Positions 1 through 7,736 of a stretch of 64,000 bases of DNA are shown here, piece by piece; position 1 is the stretch's first letter, and every line of letters begins with the position of its first letter. Location of the stretch: positions 1,975,501 to 2,039,500 of the forward strand of contig NZ_CP157875.1 in the NCBI RefSeq assembly GCF_040215105.1, in the 5' to 3' direction. The stretch comes from Aeromonas veronii. GTDB taxonomy: Bacteria > Pseudomonadota > Gammaproteobacteria > Enterobacterales > Aeromonadaceae. The position numbers and the translations under genes are program-made. Below the pieces are notes generated by a model. The model did not search any database. It was given only the letters and a program-made list of their open reading frames with translations, and was not told the DNA's origin.

Positions 1-1
1 C

Positions 2-1402
2 ACTGTTCTTCCTAATACCGCCGACCTGCGCACCAAGCTCACGTCTGGTATCTCCCTGAATATCCCGATGATTTCCGCTGCCATGGACACAGTGACCGAA
101 GCCCGTCTGGCTATCGCACTGGCCCAGGAAGGCGGTATCGGCTTCATTCACAAGAACATGTCCATCGAGCAACAGGCCTTCGAAGTGCGCAAGGTCAAGA
201 AGTACGAGAGCGGCGTCGTCTCCGACCCCGTCACCGTGCGTCCCGACATGACCATCGCCCAGATCAAGGAGCTGAGCCTCAAGAATGGCTTCGCCGGCTA
301 CCCCGTCGTCACCGACGGTAACCAGCTGGTCGGCATCATCACTGGCCGTGATGTGCGCTTCGTGATCGATCTCTCCCAGACCGTCGAACAAATCATGACC
401 CAGAAGGATCGTCTGGTCACCGTGCGTGAAGGTGCGCCTCGTGAAGAGGTGGTCGCCCTGATGCAAAAGCACCGTATCGAGAAGGTGCTGGTGGTCAACG
501 CCGACTTCAAATTGAAGGGCATGATCACCGTCAAGGACTTCCAGAAAGCCGAGCGCAAGCCCAACGCCTGTAAGGACGACAAGGGTCGTCTGCGGGTCGG
601 TGCCGCCGTCGGTGCCGGTGCCGGCAACGAGGAGCGCGTCGCCGCCCTGGTCGAGGCCGGGGTGGACGTGCTGCTGATTGACTCCTCCCACGGCCACTCC
701 CAGGGCGTGCTGGATCGCATCAAGGCGACCCGCGAAGCCTATCCGGATCTGCAGATCATCGGTGGCAACGTGGCTACCGGTGCTGGCGCCCTGGCGCTGG
801 TGGAAGCGGGCGTCAACGCCGTCAAGGTCGGTATCGGCCCGGGCTCCATCTGTACTACCCGCATCGTGACCGGTGTCGGCGTACCCCAGATCACCGCCAT
901 CTCTGACGCGGTCGATGCCCTGGAAGGCACCGGCATCCCGGTCATCGCCGATGGCGGCATCCGCTTCTCCGGCGACTTGGCCAAGGCCATCGCCGCTGGC
1001 GCCAGCTGCGTCATGGTCGGCTCCATGTTCGCCGGTACCGAAGAGGCGCCGGGTGAAATCGAGCTCTACCAGGGCCGCTCCTTCAAGTCCTACCGTGGCA
1101 TGGGCTCCCTCGGTGCCATGTCCAAGGGTTCCAGCGATCGCTACTTCCAGACCGACAACGCCGCCGACAAGCTGGTGCCGGAAGGGATCGAAGGGCGCGT
1201 GCCCTACAAGGGCCGCCTCAAAGAAATCATCCACCAGCAGATGGGCGGCCTGCGCTCCTCCATGGGGCTGACCGGCAGCGCCACCATAGACGACATGCGC
1301 ACCAAGGCCGAGTTCGTGCGCATCTCGGGCGCCGGGATGAAAGAGTCCCATGTCCACGACGTGACCATTACCAAAGAAGCCCCCAACTACCGGATGGGCT
1401 GA
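2..1402 (+). CDS. guaB: IMP dehydrogenase (5' end outside window)
   Basis: Oxidises IMP to XMP with NAD+, the first committed step of GMP synthesis in the cytoplasm. The reading frame is open from base 2, so the start codon lies upstream; 466 residues are visible against about 488 for the family, so roughly 22 are missing. The TIM barrel is split by two CBS domains (about window residues 70-190, including the TVRPDMTI and GRDVRF stretches). The catalytic loop [13 protein letters not shown] has its nucleophilic Cys at bases 851-853, near full-length residue 305. The flap segment with GSSDRYFQ follows near 1130-1155. guaA starts 83 bases downstream, the usual guaBA arrangement. A strong hairpin lies between them and may lower read-through. 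The assignment is certain; only the N-terminus is missing. Confidence 0.98.
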   Translation, partial: TVLPNTADLRTKLTSGISLNIPMISAAMDTVTEARLAIALAQEGGIGFIHKNMSIEQQAFEVRKVKKYESGVVSDPVTVRPDMTIAQIKELSLKNGFAGYPVVTDGNQLVGIITGRDVRFVIDLSQTVEQIMTQKDRLVTVREGAPREEVVALMQKHRIEKVLVVNADFKLKGMITVKDFQKAERKPNACKDDKGRLRVGAAVGAGAGNEERVAALVEAGVDVLLIDSSHGHSQGVLDRIKATREAYPDLQIIGGNVATGAGALALVEAGVNAVKVGIGPGSICTTRIVTGVGVPQITAISDAVDALEGTGIPVIADGGIRFSGDLAKAIAAGASCVMVGSMFAGTEEAPGEIELYQGRSFKSYRGMGSLGAMSKGSSDRYFQTDNAADKLVPEGIEGRVPYKGRLKEIIHQQMGGLRSSMGLTGSATIDDMRTKAEFVRISGAGMKESHVHDVTITKEAPNYRMG

Positions 1403-1404
1403 TA

Positions 1405-1426
1405 AAACGGGGCTGCGGCCCCGTTT
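1405..1426 (+). terminator. Hairpin between guaB and guaA
   Basis: AAACGGGGC pairs with GGCCCCGTTT across a short TGC loop. It is followed by a mixed pyrimidine run and, after about 10 bases, a T-rich run. This may be a partial terminator tuning guaA expression rather than a full stop, because guaA has no obvious strong promoter of its own in the 60 bases left. Confidence 0.6.
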
Positions 1427-1485
1427 CTCCACCCCTTTTTTATCCCGTGCTTTTTGTGACAACATCAGCCTGATGCAGGAATAAA

Positions 1486-3063
1486 ATGACTAAAGATATT
1501 CACCAGCACCGTATCCTTATCCTCGACTTCGGTTCCCAGTACACCCAGCTGATCGCCCGCCGCGTGCGTGAAATCGGCGTCTACTGCGAGCTCTGGGCCT
1601 GGGATGTGACCGAAGCGCAGATCCGTGAATTCAATCCGAGCGGCATCATCCTCTCCGGTGGCCCGGAATCCGTGACCGAGGCAGGCAGCCCCCGCGCGCC
1701 CGAGTACGTGTTCAACGCCGGCGTGCCGGTGTTCGGTATCTGCTACGGCATGCAGACCATGGCCGAGCAGCTCGGCGGCAAGGTGCAATCCTCCACCGAA
1801 CGTGAATTTGGTTATGCCCAGGTCGAAGTACTGGGTCAGAGCGCCCTGCTGCGCAACATCGAAGACGCCATCGCCCCGAACGGCCACGCCCTGCTGGACG
1901 TCTGGATGAGCCACGGCGACAAGGTCACCACCATCCCGGCCGGTTTCACCACCATCGCCCAGACCGCCACCTGCCCCCACGCCGCCATGGCCTGTGAAGA
2001 GAAGCGTTTCTACGGCGTGCAGTTCCACCCGGAAGTGACCCACACCCGTCAGGGCGCCCGTCTGCTGGAACACTTCGTGAAAGACATCTGTGGTTGCGAG
2101 TGCCTGTGGACTCCGGCCACCATCATCGATGACGCCGTCGCCCGCATTCGCGAGCAGGTGGGTGAAGATGAGGTGATCCTGGGCCTCTCCGGCGGGGTGG
2201 ACTCCTCCGTGGTCGCCATGCTGGTGCACCGCGCCATCGGTGATCGCCTGACCTGCGTGTTCGTGGACAACGGTCTGCTGCGCCTGAACGAAGGCCAGCA
2301 GGTGATGGACATGTTCGGTGATCACTTTGGTCTGAACATCGTCAAGGTCGACGCCGAGGAGCGCTTCCTGTCAGCTCTCGCGGGTATCGACGAGCCGGAA
2401 GCCAAGCGCAAGACCATCGGTCGCGTCTTCGTGGAAGTGTTCGATGACGAGTCCAAGAAGCTCAAGAACGCCAAGTGGCTGGCTCAGGGCACCATCTACC
2501 CGGATGTCATCGAATCTGCCGCCAGCGCCACCGGCAAGGCCCACGTCATCAAGTCTCACCACAACGTCGGCGGCCTGCCGGAAGAGATGAAGATGGGTCT
2601 GGTCGAGCCCCTGCGCGAGCTGTTCAAGGACGAGGTGCGCCGCGTCGGCCTGGAGCTGGGTCTGCCTTACGACATGCTCTACCGTCACCCGTTCCCGGGC
2701 CCGGGTCTGGGCGTACGCGTGCTGGGCGAGGTGAAGAAAGAGTACTGCGATCTGCTGCGCAAGGCCGATGCCATCTTCATCGAAGAACTGCGCAAGGCCG
2801 ATCTCTACAACCAGGTCAGCCAGGCGTTCGCCGTGTTCCTGCCGGTGCGCTCCGTCGGCGTCATGGGCGATGGTCGCAAGTACGACTGGGTCATTGCGCT
2901 GCGCGCCGTCGAGACCATCGACTTCATGACCGCCCACTGGGCTCACCTGCCATACGACTTCCTCGGCCACGTGTCGAATCGCATCATCAACGAGATCAAC
3001 GGCATCTCCCGCGTGGTGTACGACGTCTCCGGCAAGCCGCCTGCAACCATCGAGTGGGAATAA
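1486..3063 (+). CDS. guaA: GMP synthase (glutamine-hydrolysing)
   Basis: Converts XMP to GMP using glutamine and ATP. The length of 525 residues equals that of the E. coli enzyme. The N-terminal class I glutamine amidotransferase domain (about 8-205) has the nucleophile Cys86 in GICYGMQT and the partner His/Glu in QFHPEVTHT. The ATP pyrophosphatase domain starts near residue 210 with the PP-loop GLSGGVDSS. The C-terminal dimerisation domain ends in KPPATIEWE, a family hallmark. The start ATG at 1486 is preceded by an AGGA-like ribosome site. It follows guaB and ends just before a strong terminator, so it closes the guaBA operon. Confidence 0.99.
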   Translation: MTKDIHQHRILILDFGSQYTQLIARRVREIGVYCELWAWDVTEAQIREFNPSGIILSGGPESVTEAGSPRAPEYVFNAGVPVFGICYGMQTMAEQLGGKVQSSTEREFGYAQVEVLGQSALLRNIEDAIAPNGHALLDVWMSHGDKVTTIPAGFTTIAQTATCPHAAMACEEKRFYGVQFHPEVTHTRQGARLLEHFVKDICGCECLWTPATIIDDAVARIREQVGEDEVILGLSGGVDSSVVAMLVHRAIGDRLTCVFVDNGLLRLNEGQQVMDMFGDHFGLNIVKVDAEERFLSALAGIDEPEAKRKTIGRVFVEVFDDESKKLKNAKWLAQGTIYPDVIESAASATGKAHVIKSHHNVGGLPEEMKMGLVEPLRELFKDEVRRVGLELGLPYDMLYRHPFPGPGLGVRVLGEVKKEYCDLLRKADAIFIEELRKADLYNQVSQAFAVFLPVRSVGVMGDGRKYDWVIALRAVETIDFMTAHWAHLPYDFLGHVSNRIINEINGISRVVYDVSGKPPATIEWE

Positions 3064-3100
3064 GCGGTTAACGCTTTCCTTACCGATAACGCAAAACTGT

Positions 3101-3133
3101 AAAAAAGACGCCCTTGAGGCGTCTTTTCTTTTT
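3101..3133 (+). terminator. Rho-independent terminator of guaBA
   Basis: AAAAGACGCC pairs with GGCGTCTTTT around a CTTGA loop, followed by a T-rich tract. Its right arm and tail recur unchanged at 3793-3817 after the stefin-like gene. Confidence 0.92.
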
Positions 3134-3142
3134 CCAATCGTT
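3118..3142 (+). repeat. 25-bp direct repeat, copy 1 (terminator arm)
   Basis: The right arm and tail of the guaA terminator, running from GGCGTCTTTT through TTTTTCCAATCGTT, is identical over 25 bases to 3793-3817. The pair brackets the structured leader and the stefin-like gene (about 650 bases). This could mark an insertion by recombination at a terminator, or a terminator duplicated with the cassette. Confidence 0.8.
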
Positions 3143-3198
3143 TGCGCCTCACTTTTCTGTTCGTTAGCCGTTTTCTCGCCTTCTTGTCTCTGTGATCT

Positions 3199-3438
3199 AT
3201 GACAAGGGGGATCATGGATCACGCGCTAGGCTCTGCCATGCCAATTGAGACCTGCTCTGTAAGGCACCGGTCGTGGCAGAAGGGGAGGGTGGCGACAGCA
3301 AAGCCTCCATGTACGCTGTCGGCACCGGACATACCACTCTCTGGTATGGCCCCGGTGGAGTCCTGGTACCACTTGAATCAACGGGGCGGAACCCGAACAG
3401 CCAAACGAGTAGGGACAAGAGATCACGGAGGGTTAGTT
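3199..3438 (+). ncRNA. Structured 5' leader of the stefin-like gene
   Basis: The 240 bases before the stefin-like gene can fold into consecutive perfect or near-perfect hairpins: TCTGCCATG (3232-3240) with CGTGGCAGA (3272-3280); CGACAGC (3293-3299) with GCTGTCG (3315-3321); CACCGG (3323-3328) with CCGGTG (3352-3357), enclosing CATACCA (3330-3336) with TGGTATG (3342-3348); and CGGG/CCCG around 3382-3394. GGCACCGG occurs twice (3263-3270 and 3321-3328). The segment ends at the ribosome site CGGAGGG. It resembles a cis-acting regulatory RNA, but I could not match it to a known riboswitch. Its own promoter was not located. Confidence 0.5.
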
Positions 3439-3711
3439 ATGTCAGAACAAGCAGTGTTGTTGGGCGGATGGACTGCCTACCACAAGTTGAGCACCAAGGA
3501 TCAGGCCGTATTCAATCAAGCGCTGGCAGGATTTGTCGGGGTGCAGTACACACCCTTTGAGGCCTCGACCCAGGTCGTCGCCGGCACCAACTACCGCTTC
3601 AAATGCAAGAGCACGGTACCGTTGCCCAACCCCATCCACGGGGAAGCCGTAGTGCAGATCTTCCAATCTCTGGAAGGCACTGCCCAGATAACCTCCATCA
3701 CCCCGATCTGA
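3439..3711 (+). CDS. Stefin/cystatin-like cysteine protease inhibitor
   Basis: A 90-residue protein without signal peptide or membrane segment. Seen directly: an N-terminal Gly pair (residues 9-10), a helix-like stretch around 17-32, then QVVAGTNY near residues 46-53 and the segment VVQIFQSLEG near 72-81. QVVAG is the central loop of cystatins, and QVVAGTNY plus VFQSL are the stefin A/B signatures, in the same order and similar spacing as in the ~98-residue animal stefins. This predicts a cytoplasmic inhibitor of papain-like cysteine proteases. The start at 3439 is chosen for its CGGAGGG site; the frame extends upstream but through the structured leader. It is monocistronic with its own terminator. 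The target protease is unknown; none is encoded next to it. Confidence 0.75.
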   Translation: MSEQAVLLGGWTAYHKLSTKDQAVFNQALAGFVGVQYTPFEASTQVVAGTNYRFKCKSTVPLPNPIHGEAVVQIFQSLEGTAQITSITPI

Positions 3712-3777
3712 TCCGTAGTGGGACAAGCCGGGGAAGGAGAAAAGCTACCGACCGGTTGATCCCAAACCTCATCAATA

Positions 3778-3810
3778 AGAAAGACGCTCTAGGGCGTCTT
3801 TTCTTTTTCC
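3778..3810 (+). terminator. Terminator of the stefin-like gene
   Basis: AAGACGC (3781-3787) pairs with GCGTCTT (3794-3800), followed by a T-rich tract. The right arm and tail are identical to the guaA terminator. Confidence 0.88.
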
Positions 3811-3817
3811 AATCGTT
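3793..3817 (+). repeat. 25-bp direct repeat, copy 2 (terminator arm)
   Basis: Identical over 25 bases to 3118-3142; identity stops after CCAATCGTT on both sides. The left arms of the two hairpins differ at a few positions, so this is not one long duplication. Confidence 0.8.
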
Positions 3818-4208
3818 CGTGAGTAAAATTTGCTCTTTGGTGGGGGCCTGAGGTCGTTTCGTCAGCAGCGTAGTCGTGGGGTTATTATTCGCTCGATAAA
3901 TCCTTATCGGGCATTGCGAATGTGGTGACATATTGCTCGCCTGCCAGGGGAGGGCTGATGCAGTTGAGTCAAGAGGGGTGGGCAAGCGATACGCAAGCAG
4001 CAATCCTATGTGTCCTTAGGGCCCGGGTGAGCGACCGCTGCGGGCACAGGGTATCTCCAAGGCAGGTTTATTCCAGACAAGCCATCCCCTTGGTGAATGC
4101 CTTGCGCCATTCAATGAGGCAGATGAACCTTCTCTCAAAATATTCCTCCATATGCATGGGATCACGGCCTGCGTGATTGAACCGTATCACCGTTACCTTT
4201 ATTCAACC
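3818..4208 (+). other. Intergenic stretch with no convincing gene
   Basis: About 390 bases between the second terminator repeat and the regulatory region of the amidohydrolase gene. Short open frames exist here (for example 3922-4176), but they have no good ribosome site, no recognisable motif and an unusual composition. Composition falls gradually from GC-rich to AT-rich toward the right. Confidence 0.5.
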
Positions 4209-4274
4209 TTGGCCGGATTGAGCAATATCTTGTCCGGATTGTCCACTGACACTTGAATAGAGTGTTTTTATAAT
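4209..4274 (+). promoter_or_regulatory. Sigma-70 promoter with upstream direct repeats
   Basis: CTGACA (4246-4251) and TATAAT (4269-4274) are separated by 17 bases, a near-consensus promoter giving a start near 4281 and a leader of about 144 bases. Immediately upstream, TTGGCCGGATTG (4209-4220) and TTGTCCGGATTG (4230-4241) are 11/12 identical and begin exactly 21 bases apart, two helical turns. That is the layout of an activator site abutting the -35 element. The regulator is not identified. Confidence 0.65.
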
Positions 4275-4424
4275 TTCACCATGAGATTGAAGGATGAATT
4301 CCTGATGATGCTCAGATAGGGAACCATTCATCTTTAAAACATTTTACTGTGGTGATGGTGTTAAAAATAAAAACACTGGTTGCAATGTGACTTTTAATAT
4401 TTTCTGGATTAATGAAGGTACTGT

Positions 4425-5888
4425 ATGAATCAGCATAAGAAAGTTATTCGGGGTGGTGTCTTTATCACTATGGATAAGGCCATGGGTGATATCCATAATG
4501 GTGCGTTGTTGATTGAGGGAAACCTCATTAAAGGCGTGAGTCGAAACCCCCATGAATTTGACAGTCACGAAGATGCGGAGTTTATTGATGCCGATGGTGC
4601 CATCGTCATGCCTGGGATGGTCGATGCTCATCGCCATAACTGGATGTCTCTTTTCCGTGGGGTGTCGACAGAAGAGTCCTTGCCGGCTTTTCTGATCAAT
4701 ACGTTTTACGCTTTCGGTGGTGTGCTTACCGCAGACAACATGTATGCCGCCGTGCTTGGCGGTAACGTGAGTGCTCTCAATGCGGGTACAACCACTGTGT
4801 ATGAGATCAATGACTGTGTGAATACTCCTGATCATGCGGTGAATGCGATCCAGGCCATGAAGGATAGCGGTATTCGTGGCATCTATGCCTATGGCATGCA
4901 GGTATATGATTTCAAACCAGCCGGTTATAAATCCATGAAAGATCGCCTGGATAATGCGAAAGATATTTCGAAAACCAAGTTCAATGGTCAAGATCGCCTG
5001 AAAATGGGGATGCTCATTTCTGACTTGGGTACCGTTGATTTCGAGTCGACAGTCAAACAGATCAATCTGATTGACGAGCTGGGAATAAAATGTGTTTCTC
5101 ACACGGGGGCGGCGAAAACATCGGTACTACTGCGTGGCCTGCGAGAACTGGATGATCACGGTCTGTTGCGCCCGGGCCACCTGCATGCACACAGTAATGG
5201 ATTAACCGGTGAAGACTGGAAACTGATTGCAAAGACAGGTGGGTATGTCGTCAGTACACCGTCCAGTGAATTGCAAATGGGGATGGGGTTCCTGCCCTAT
5301 CGGCCTTGCGTCGAACATAATATTCCCTTTGGTCTGGGGACCGACCTGACGGGGGTAACGACTGACGATCTGTTCACCCAGCTGAATATTGCATTGCAAA
5401 TTGAGCGAGCCCTGGCCAATGACAAGGTTCACCAGCGTGACACCATGCCATTCGTCATTACGCCAACCGTGCGTGAAGCACTCCATTGGGCCACTCTGGG
5501 CAGTGCTGAGGTAATGGGAATGGAGAATGAGATCGGCTCATTAACCATAGATAAAAAAGCCGACATTATTATCATTCGCCATCATGAAGGCTTCTCTTCG
5601 ACAATGAATGTGGCTGGCAGTGTTGCGCAAATGACGAAGAGTAGCGATGTCGATACCGTTATCGCTGACGGCATGATCCGTAAACGCCATGGCCAGCTCG
5701 TCGGGTATGATTTGGAAAAAATTGAGAGCCTGTCACAGACCGCCTTTGAAGAGCTCTCCATCAAAGCGAAGTCATTTGTGACTTTGTCAGCGGATGAAAT
5801 TGAACAGTTCTTCCGTCTGGCCGAGCGCAAGGCGTCTTACCACTTTGCACAGGCATATGGTGGTGATTTCTTCGATCAAGCAATGTAA
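4425..5888 (+). CDS. Metal-dependent amidohydrolase (ATZ/TRZ-like)
   Basis: A 487-residue cytoplasmic hydrolase of the amidohydrolase superfamily. Visible metal and catalytic residues: His69 and His71 in DAHRHNW, His226 in VSHTG, His254/His256 in HLHAHSNG and Asp307 in GLGTDL. This is the set used by the cytosine deaminase/atrazine chlorohydrolase branch, which removes amino or chloro groups from N-heterocycles. The N-terminal VMPGMVDAH and C-terminal IGSLTIDKKADIIII strands form the flanking beta-sandwich. The substrate cannot be told from sequence. The start has a GAAGG site 6 bases upstream. GC content is clearly lower than in the flanking genes, suggesting acquisition. An exporter follows after a terminator. 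Confidence 0.8.
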   Translation: MNQHKKVIRGGVFITMDKAMGDIHNGALLIEGNLIKGVSRNPHEFDSHEDAEFIDADGAIVMPGMVDAHRHNWMSLFRGVSTEESLPAFLINTFYAFGGVLTADNMYAAVLGGNVSALNAGTTTVYEINDCVNTPDHAVNAIQAMKDSGIRGIYAYGMQVYDFKPAGYKSMKDRLDNAKDISKTKFNGQDRLKMGMLISDLGTVDFESTVKQINLIDELGIKCVSHTGAAKTSVLLRGLRELDDHGLLRPGHLHAHSNGLTGEDWKLIAKTGGYVVSTPSSELQMGMGFLPYRPCVEHNIPFGLGTDLTGVTTDDLFTQLNIALQIERALANDKVHQRDTMPFVITPTVREALHWATLGSAEVMGMENEIGSLTIDKKADIIIIRHHEGFSSTMNVAGSVAQMTKSSDVDTVIADGMIRKRHGQLVGYDLEKIESLSQTAFEELSIKAKSFVTLSADEIEQFFRLAERKASYHFAQAYGGDFFDQAM

Positions 5889-5910
5889 CAAACATCAAGT
5901 GAAATGAAGC

Positions 5911-5947
5911 AACCGCCATTAAGGATATTTAATGGCGGTTGTTTTAT
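5911..5947 (+). terminator. Terminator after the amidohydrolase gene
   Basis: AACCGCCATTAA (5911-5922) pairs perfectly with TTAATGGCGGTT (5929-5940), followed by GTTTTAT. The 12-bp stem is strong enough to separate the amidohydrolase gene from the transporter. Confidence 0.88.
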
Positions 5948-5984
5948 GTGAGCTTATCAAGCAACCGACAGTTCGGATTAAAAA

Positions 5985-7403
5985 ATGACTTGTGACACAT
6001 TTGAAAAGCCAGAGAAACAGGTTGAATCACCCTATCTAATGTTGATGGTATTGATGATAGGAACCTTTTCTGGTTTGTTTGGCGAAACAGCATTGAATAT
6101 GGCGCTGCCCACGCTCATGGACGAGTTTTCGATTACTGCGGGTATTGCACAGTGGTTGGTGACTGGCTATCTATTGACCTTGGCCATCTTCATGCCTGTT
6201 TCGGCCATTTTAACTAAATGGTTCAATACGAGAAGCCTTATTCTAAACGCAATCCTAATCTCCTTCATTGGGTGCGTGATCGCCACTGTTGCGACCAGCA
6301 TCATCACGCTAATGATTGGCCGTATTGTGCATGCGATAGGTACAGCCATCATTCTACCCGTACTCATCAATGCCGCCTTGGTTACCTTTCCTAAAATAAA
6401 GCATGCTGCCATCATGGGGTTCGTTGGCATCGCAATCACGCTTGCTCCCGCTATTGGGCCTACATTGTCTGGCGTCATAATTACATTCGTGAACTGGCGA
6501 GCCATCTTTATAATCAGTGCTTTGCTTTATATGATGATATTCATGATGACTCTGAGTGTCGTGGAGAACATCGGTGACATCAGCAAGCCTGAGGTAGATG
6601 TGATCTCTATTGCGCTATCAGCATTGGGGTTTGGTGGGGTCGTTTTCAGCCTGTCCATCATGGCAGAAACGCCCTTGCTGTCGCCAACGCTCTGGTTACC
6701 AATGATGCTGGGGATTACCAGTCTCATCCTGTTTGCATGGCGGCAAGGGCGCATTACATTGCCCATGATAAACTTTCGTGTTTTTAACCAACGTGAGTTC
6801 TCAATAGGATTATTCATGATGATGTTAAGCATCATGAGTGTGCTGGCCACAGCGATAGTGTTGCCCATTTATTTTATGAATGTTTTAAAGCTGGAGGCAG
6901 CATTGGCAGGCATGTTCCTTCTTCCTGGAAATATTGCAAATGTCGTGTTGTCACCCATTGTTGGAAACTTGTATCACCGCTATGACACCAGAGTATTTAC
7001 CGTCATGGGAGCTGTATTTATTCTATTGAGTGCCGCAATTTTCCTCGGTGTCGTCAATGAGTCCACATCAGCATGGAAGATCAGCATCGCATTTACCTGC
7101 CTCTGCTGCGGGGTGACCTGCATTATCATGCCTGCTCAAACGACGGCGCTGAGTGCCTTATCCAAAACACTCTATGCGGATGGTTCGTCGGTGTGGAACA
7201 CGCTATATCAGGTATCGGGAGCCATTGGCTCTGCGGTTTCTGTGACCTTGATGTCTCAAGTTACCGATAAGTTGCTGGTGAGTGGCGGGGATATCAGTGA
7301 AACCGCGGCCCTGTCCCAGGGGGTTCATGCTGTCTTTTACTTCATATTGTTGATCGGGGCGTTATCGCTATATCTGGCATTCAAACTTAGAAAGCCGGAT
7401 TGA
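5985..7403 (+). CDS. MFS transporter, DHA2 (EmrB/QacA-like) family
   Basis: A 472-residue, very hydrophobic inner-membrane protein. The opening helix with GLFGETALNMALPTLM, the following QWLVTGYLLTLA and the helix rich in IGPTLSGV are typical of drug:proton antiporters of the EmrB/QacA type, normally 14 membrane spans. It probably exports a small organic molecule. The adjacent amidohydrolase suggests a linked substrate or product, but a terminator lies between them, so this is inference. The gene is AT-richer than its surroundings, like its neighbour, and the two may have arrived together. The ribosome site is weak (CGGA about 10 bases upstream of the ATG), so the exact start is less sure. 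Confidence 0.85.
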   Translation: MTCDTFEKPEKQVESPYLMLMVLMIGTFSGLFGETALNMALPTLMDEFSITAGIAQWLVTGYLLTLAIFMPVSAILTKWFNTRSLILNAILISFIGCVIATVATSIITLMIGRIVHAIGTAIILPVLINAALVTFPKIKHAAIMGFVGIAITLAPAIGPTLSGVIITFVNWRAIFIISALLYMMIFMMTLSVVENIGDISKPEVDVISIALSALGFGGVVFSLSIMAETPLLSPTLWLPMMLGITSLILFAWRQGRITLPMINFRVFNQREFSIGLFMMMLSIMSVLATAIVLPIYFMNVLKLEAALAGMFLLPGNIANVVLSPIVGNLYHRYDTRVFTVMGAVFILLSAAIFLGVVNESTSAWKISIAFTCLCCGVTCIIMPAQTTALSALSKTLYADGSSVWNTLYQVSGAIGSAVSVTLMSQVTDKLLVSGGDISETAALSQGVHAVFYFILLIGALSLYLAFKLRKPD

Positions 7404-7736
7404 CCAAGCAGTAGGCAGAGGGGCGTTATCTGACCTTGAACGATATTTTCGGTTGTCATTGTTTGCCCCTCTTTTAACCGTGAGATTCAGCGCCAGGGTT
7501 CTGGTGTTTCAGATAATCAATGTCAGTCCGTGGCAAGCAGCTGGACGTTAAAGGAGTCGTGCATTCCAATCAGGTTGCTTGCAACATGATCCGCCAGTGG
7601 CGTAACAAACCAGAAGATCTCTGGCGCCAGTTCTTTATAATGCCCCTCTTTTCATGGCTGCCGGGCCAAGGCCCGGTGGTGCAGATGGCCTGCTTCATCA
7701 CGACGGATAATTGGCCACCCCGAAAGAGACATTGCC
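7404..7736 (+). promoter_or_regulatory. Intergenic region before the LRR-kinase gene
   Basis: 333 bases with no convincing gene. A TATAAT -10 hexamer is at 7636-7641 without a clear -35 partner. A GC-rich hairpin (GGGCC AAG GGCCC-like, near 7663-7677) lies in the presumed leader. Composition returns here to the GC-rich norm, so the right edge of the acquired block probably falls in this interval. Confidence 0.4.

Noticed and set aside
3281-3330. GCAAAGCCTCC in the stefin leader resembles the core of c-di-GMP-I (GEMM) riboswitches.
   Set aside because: The other obligatory GEMM parts (AGGGCAAACC upstream and the GGUAGGU...GCGGGG segment) are absent, and here the motif lies in the loop of a different hairpin.
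3922-4176. An 84-codon open frame in the gap before the amidohydrolase gene.
   Set aside because: No ribosome site, no recognisable motif and erratic composition; it is more likely chance in a transitional region.
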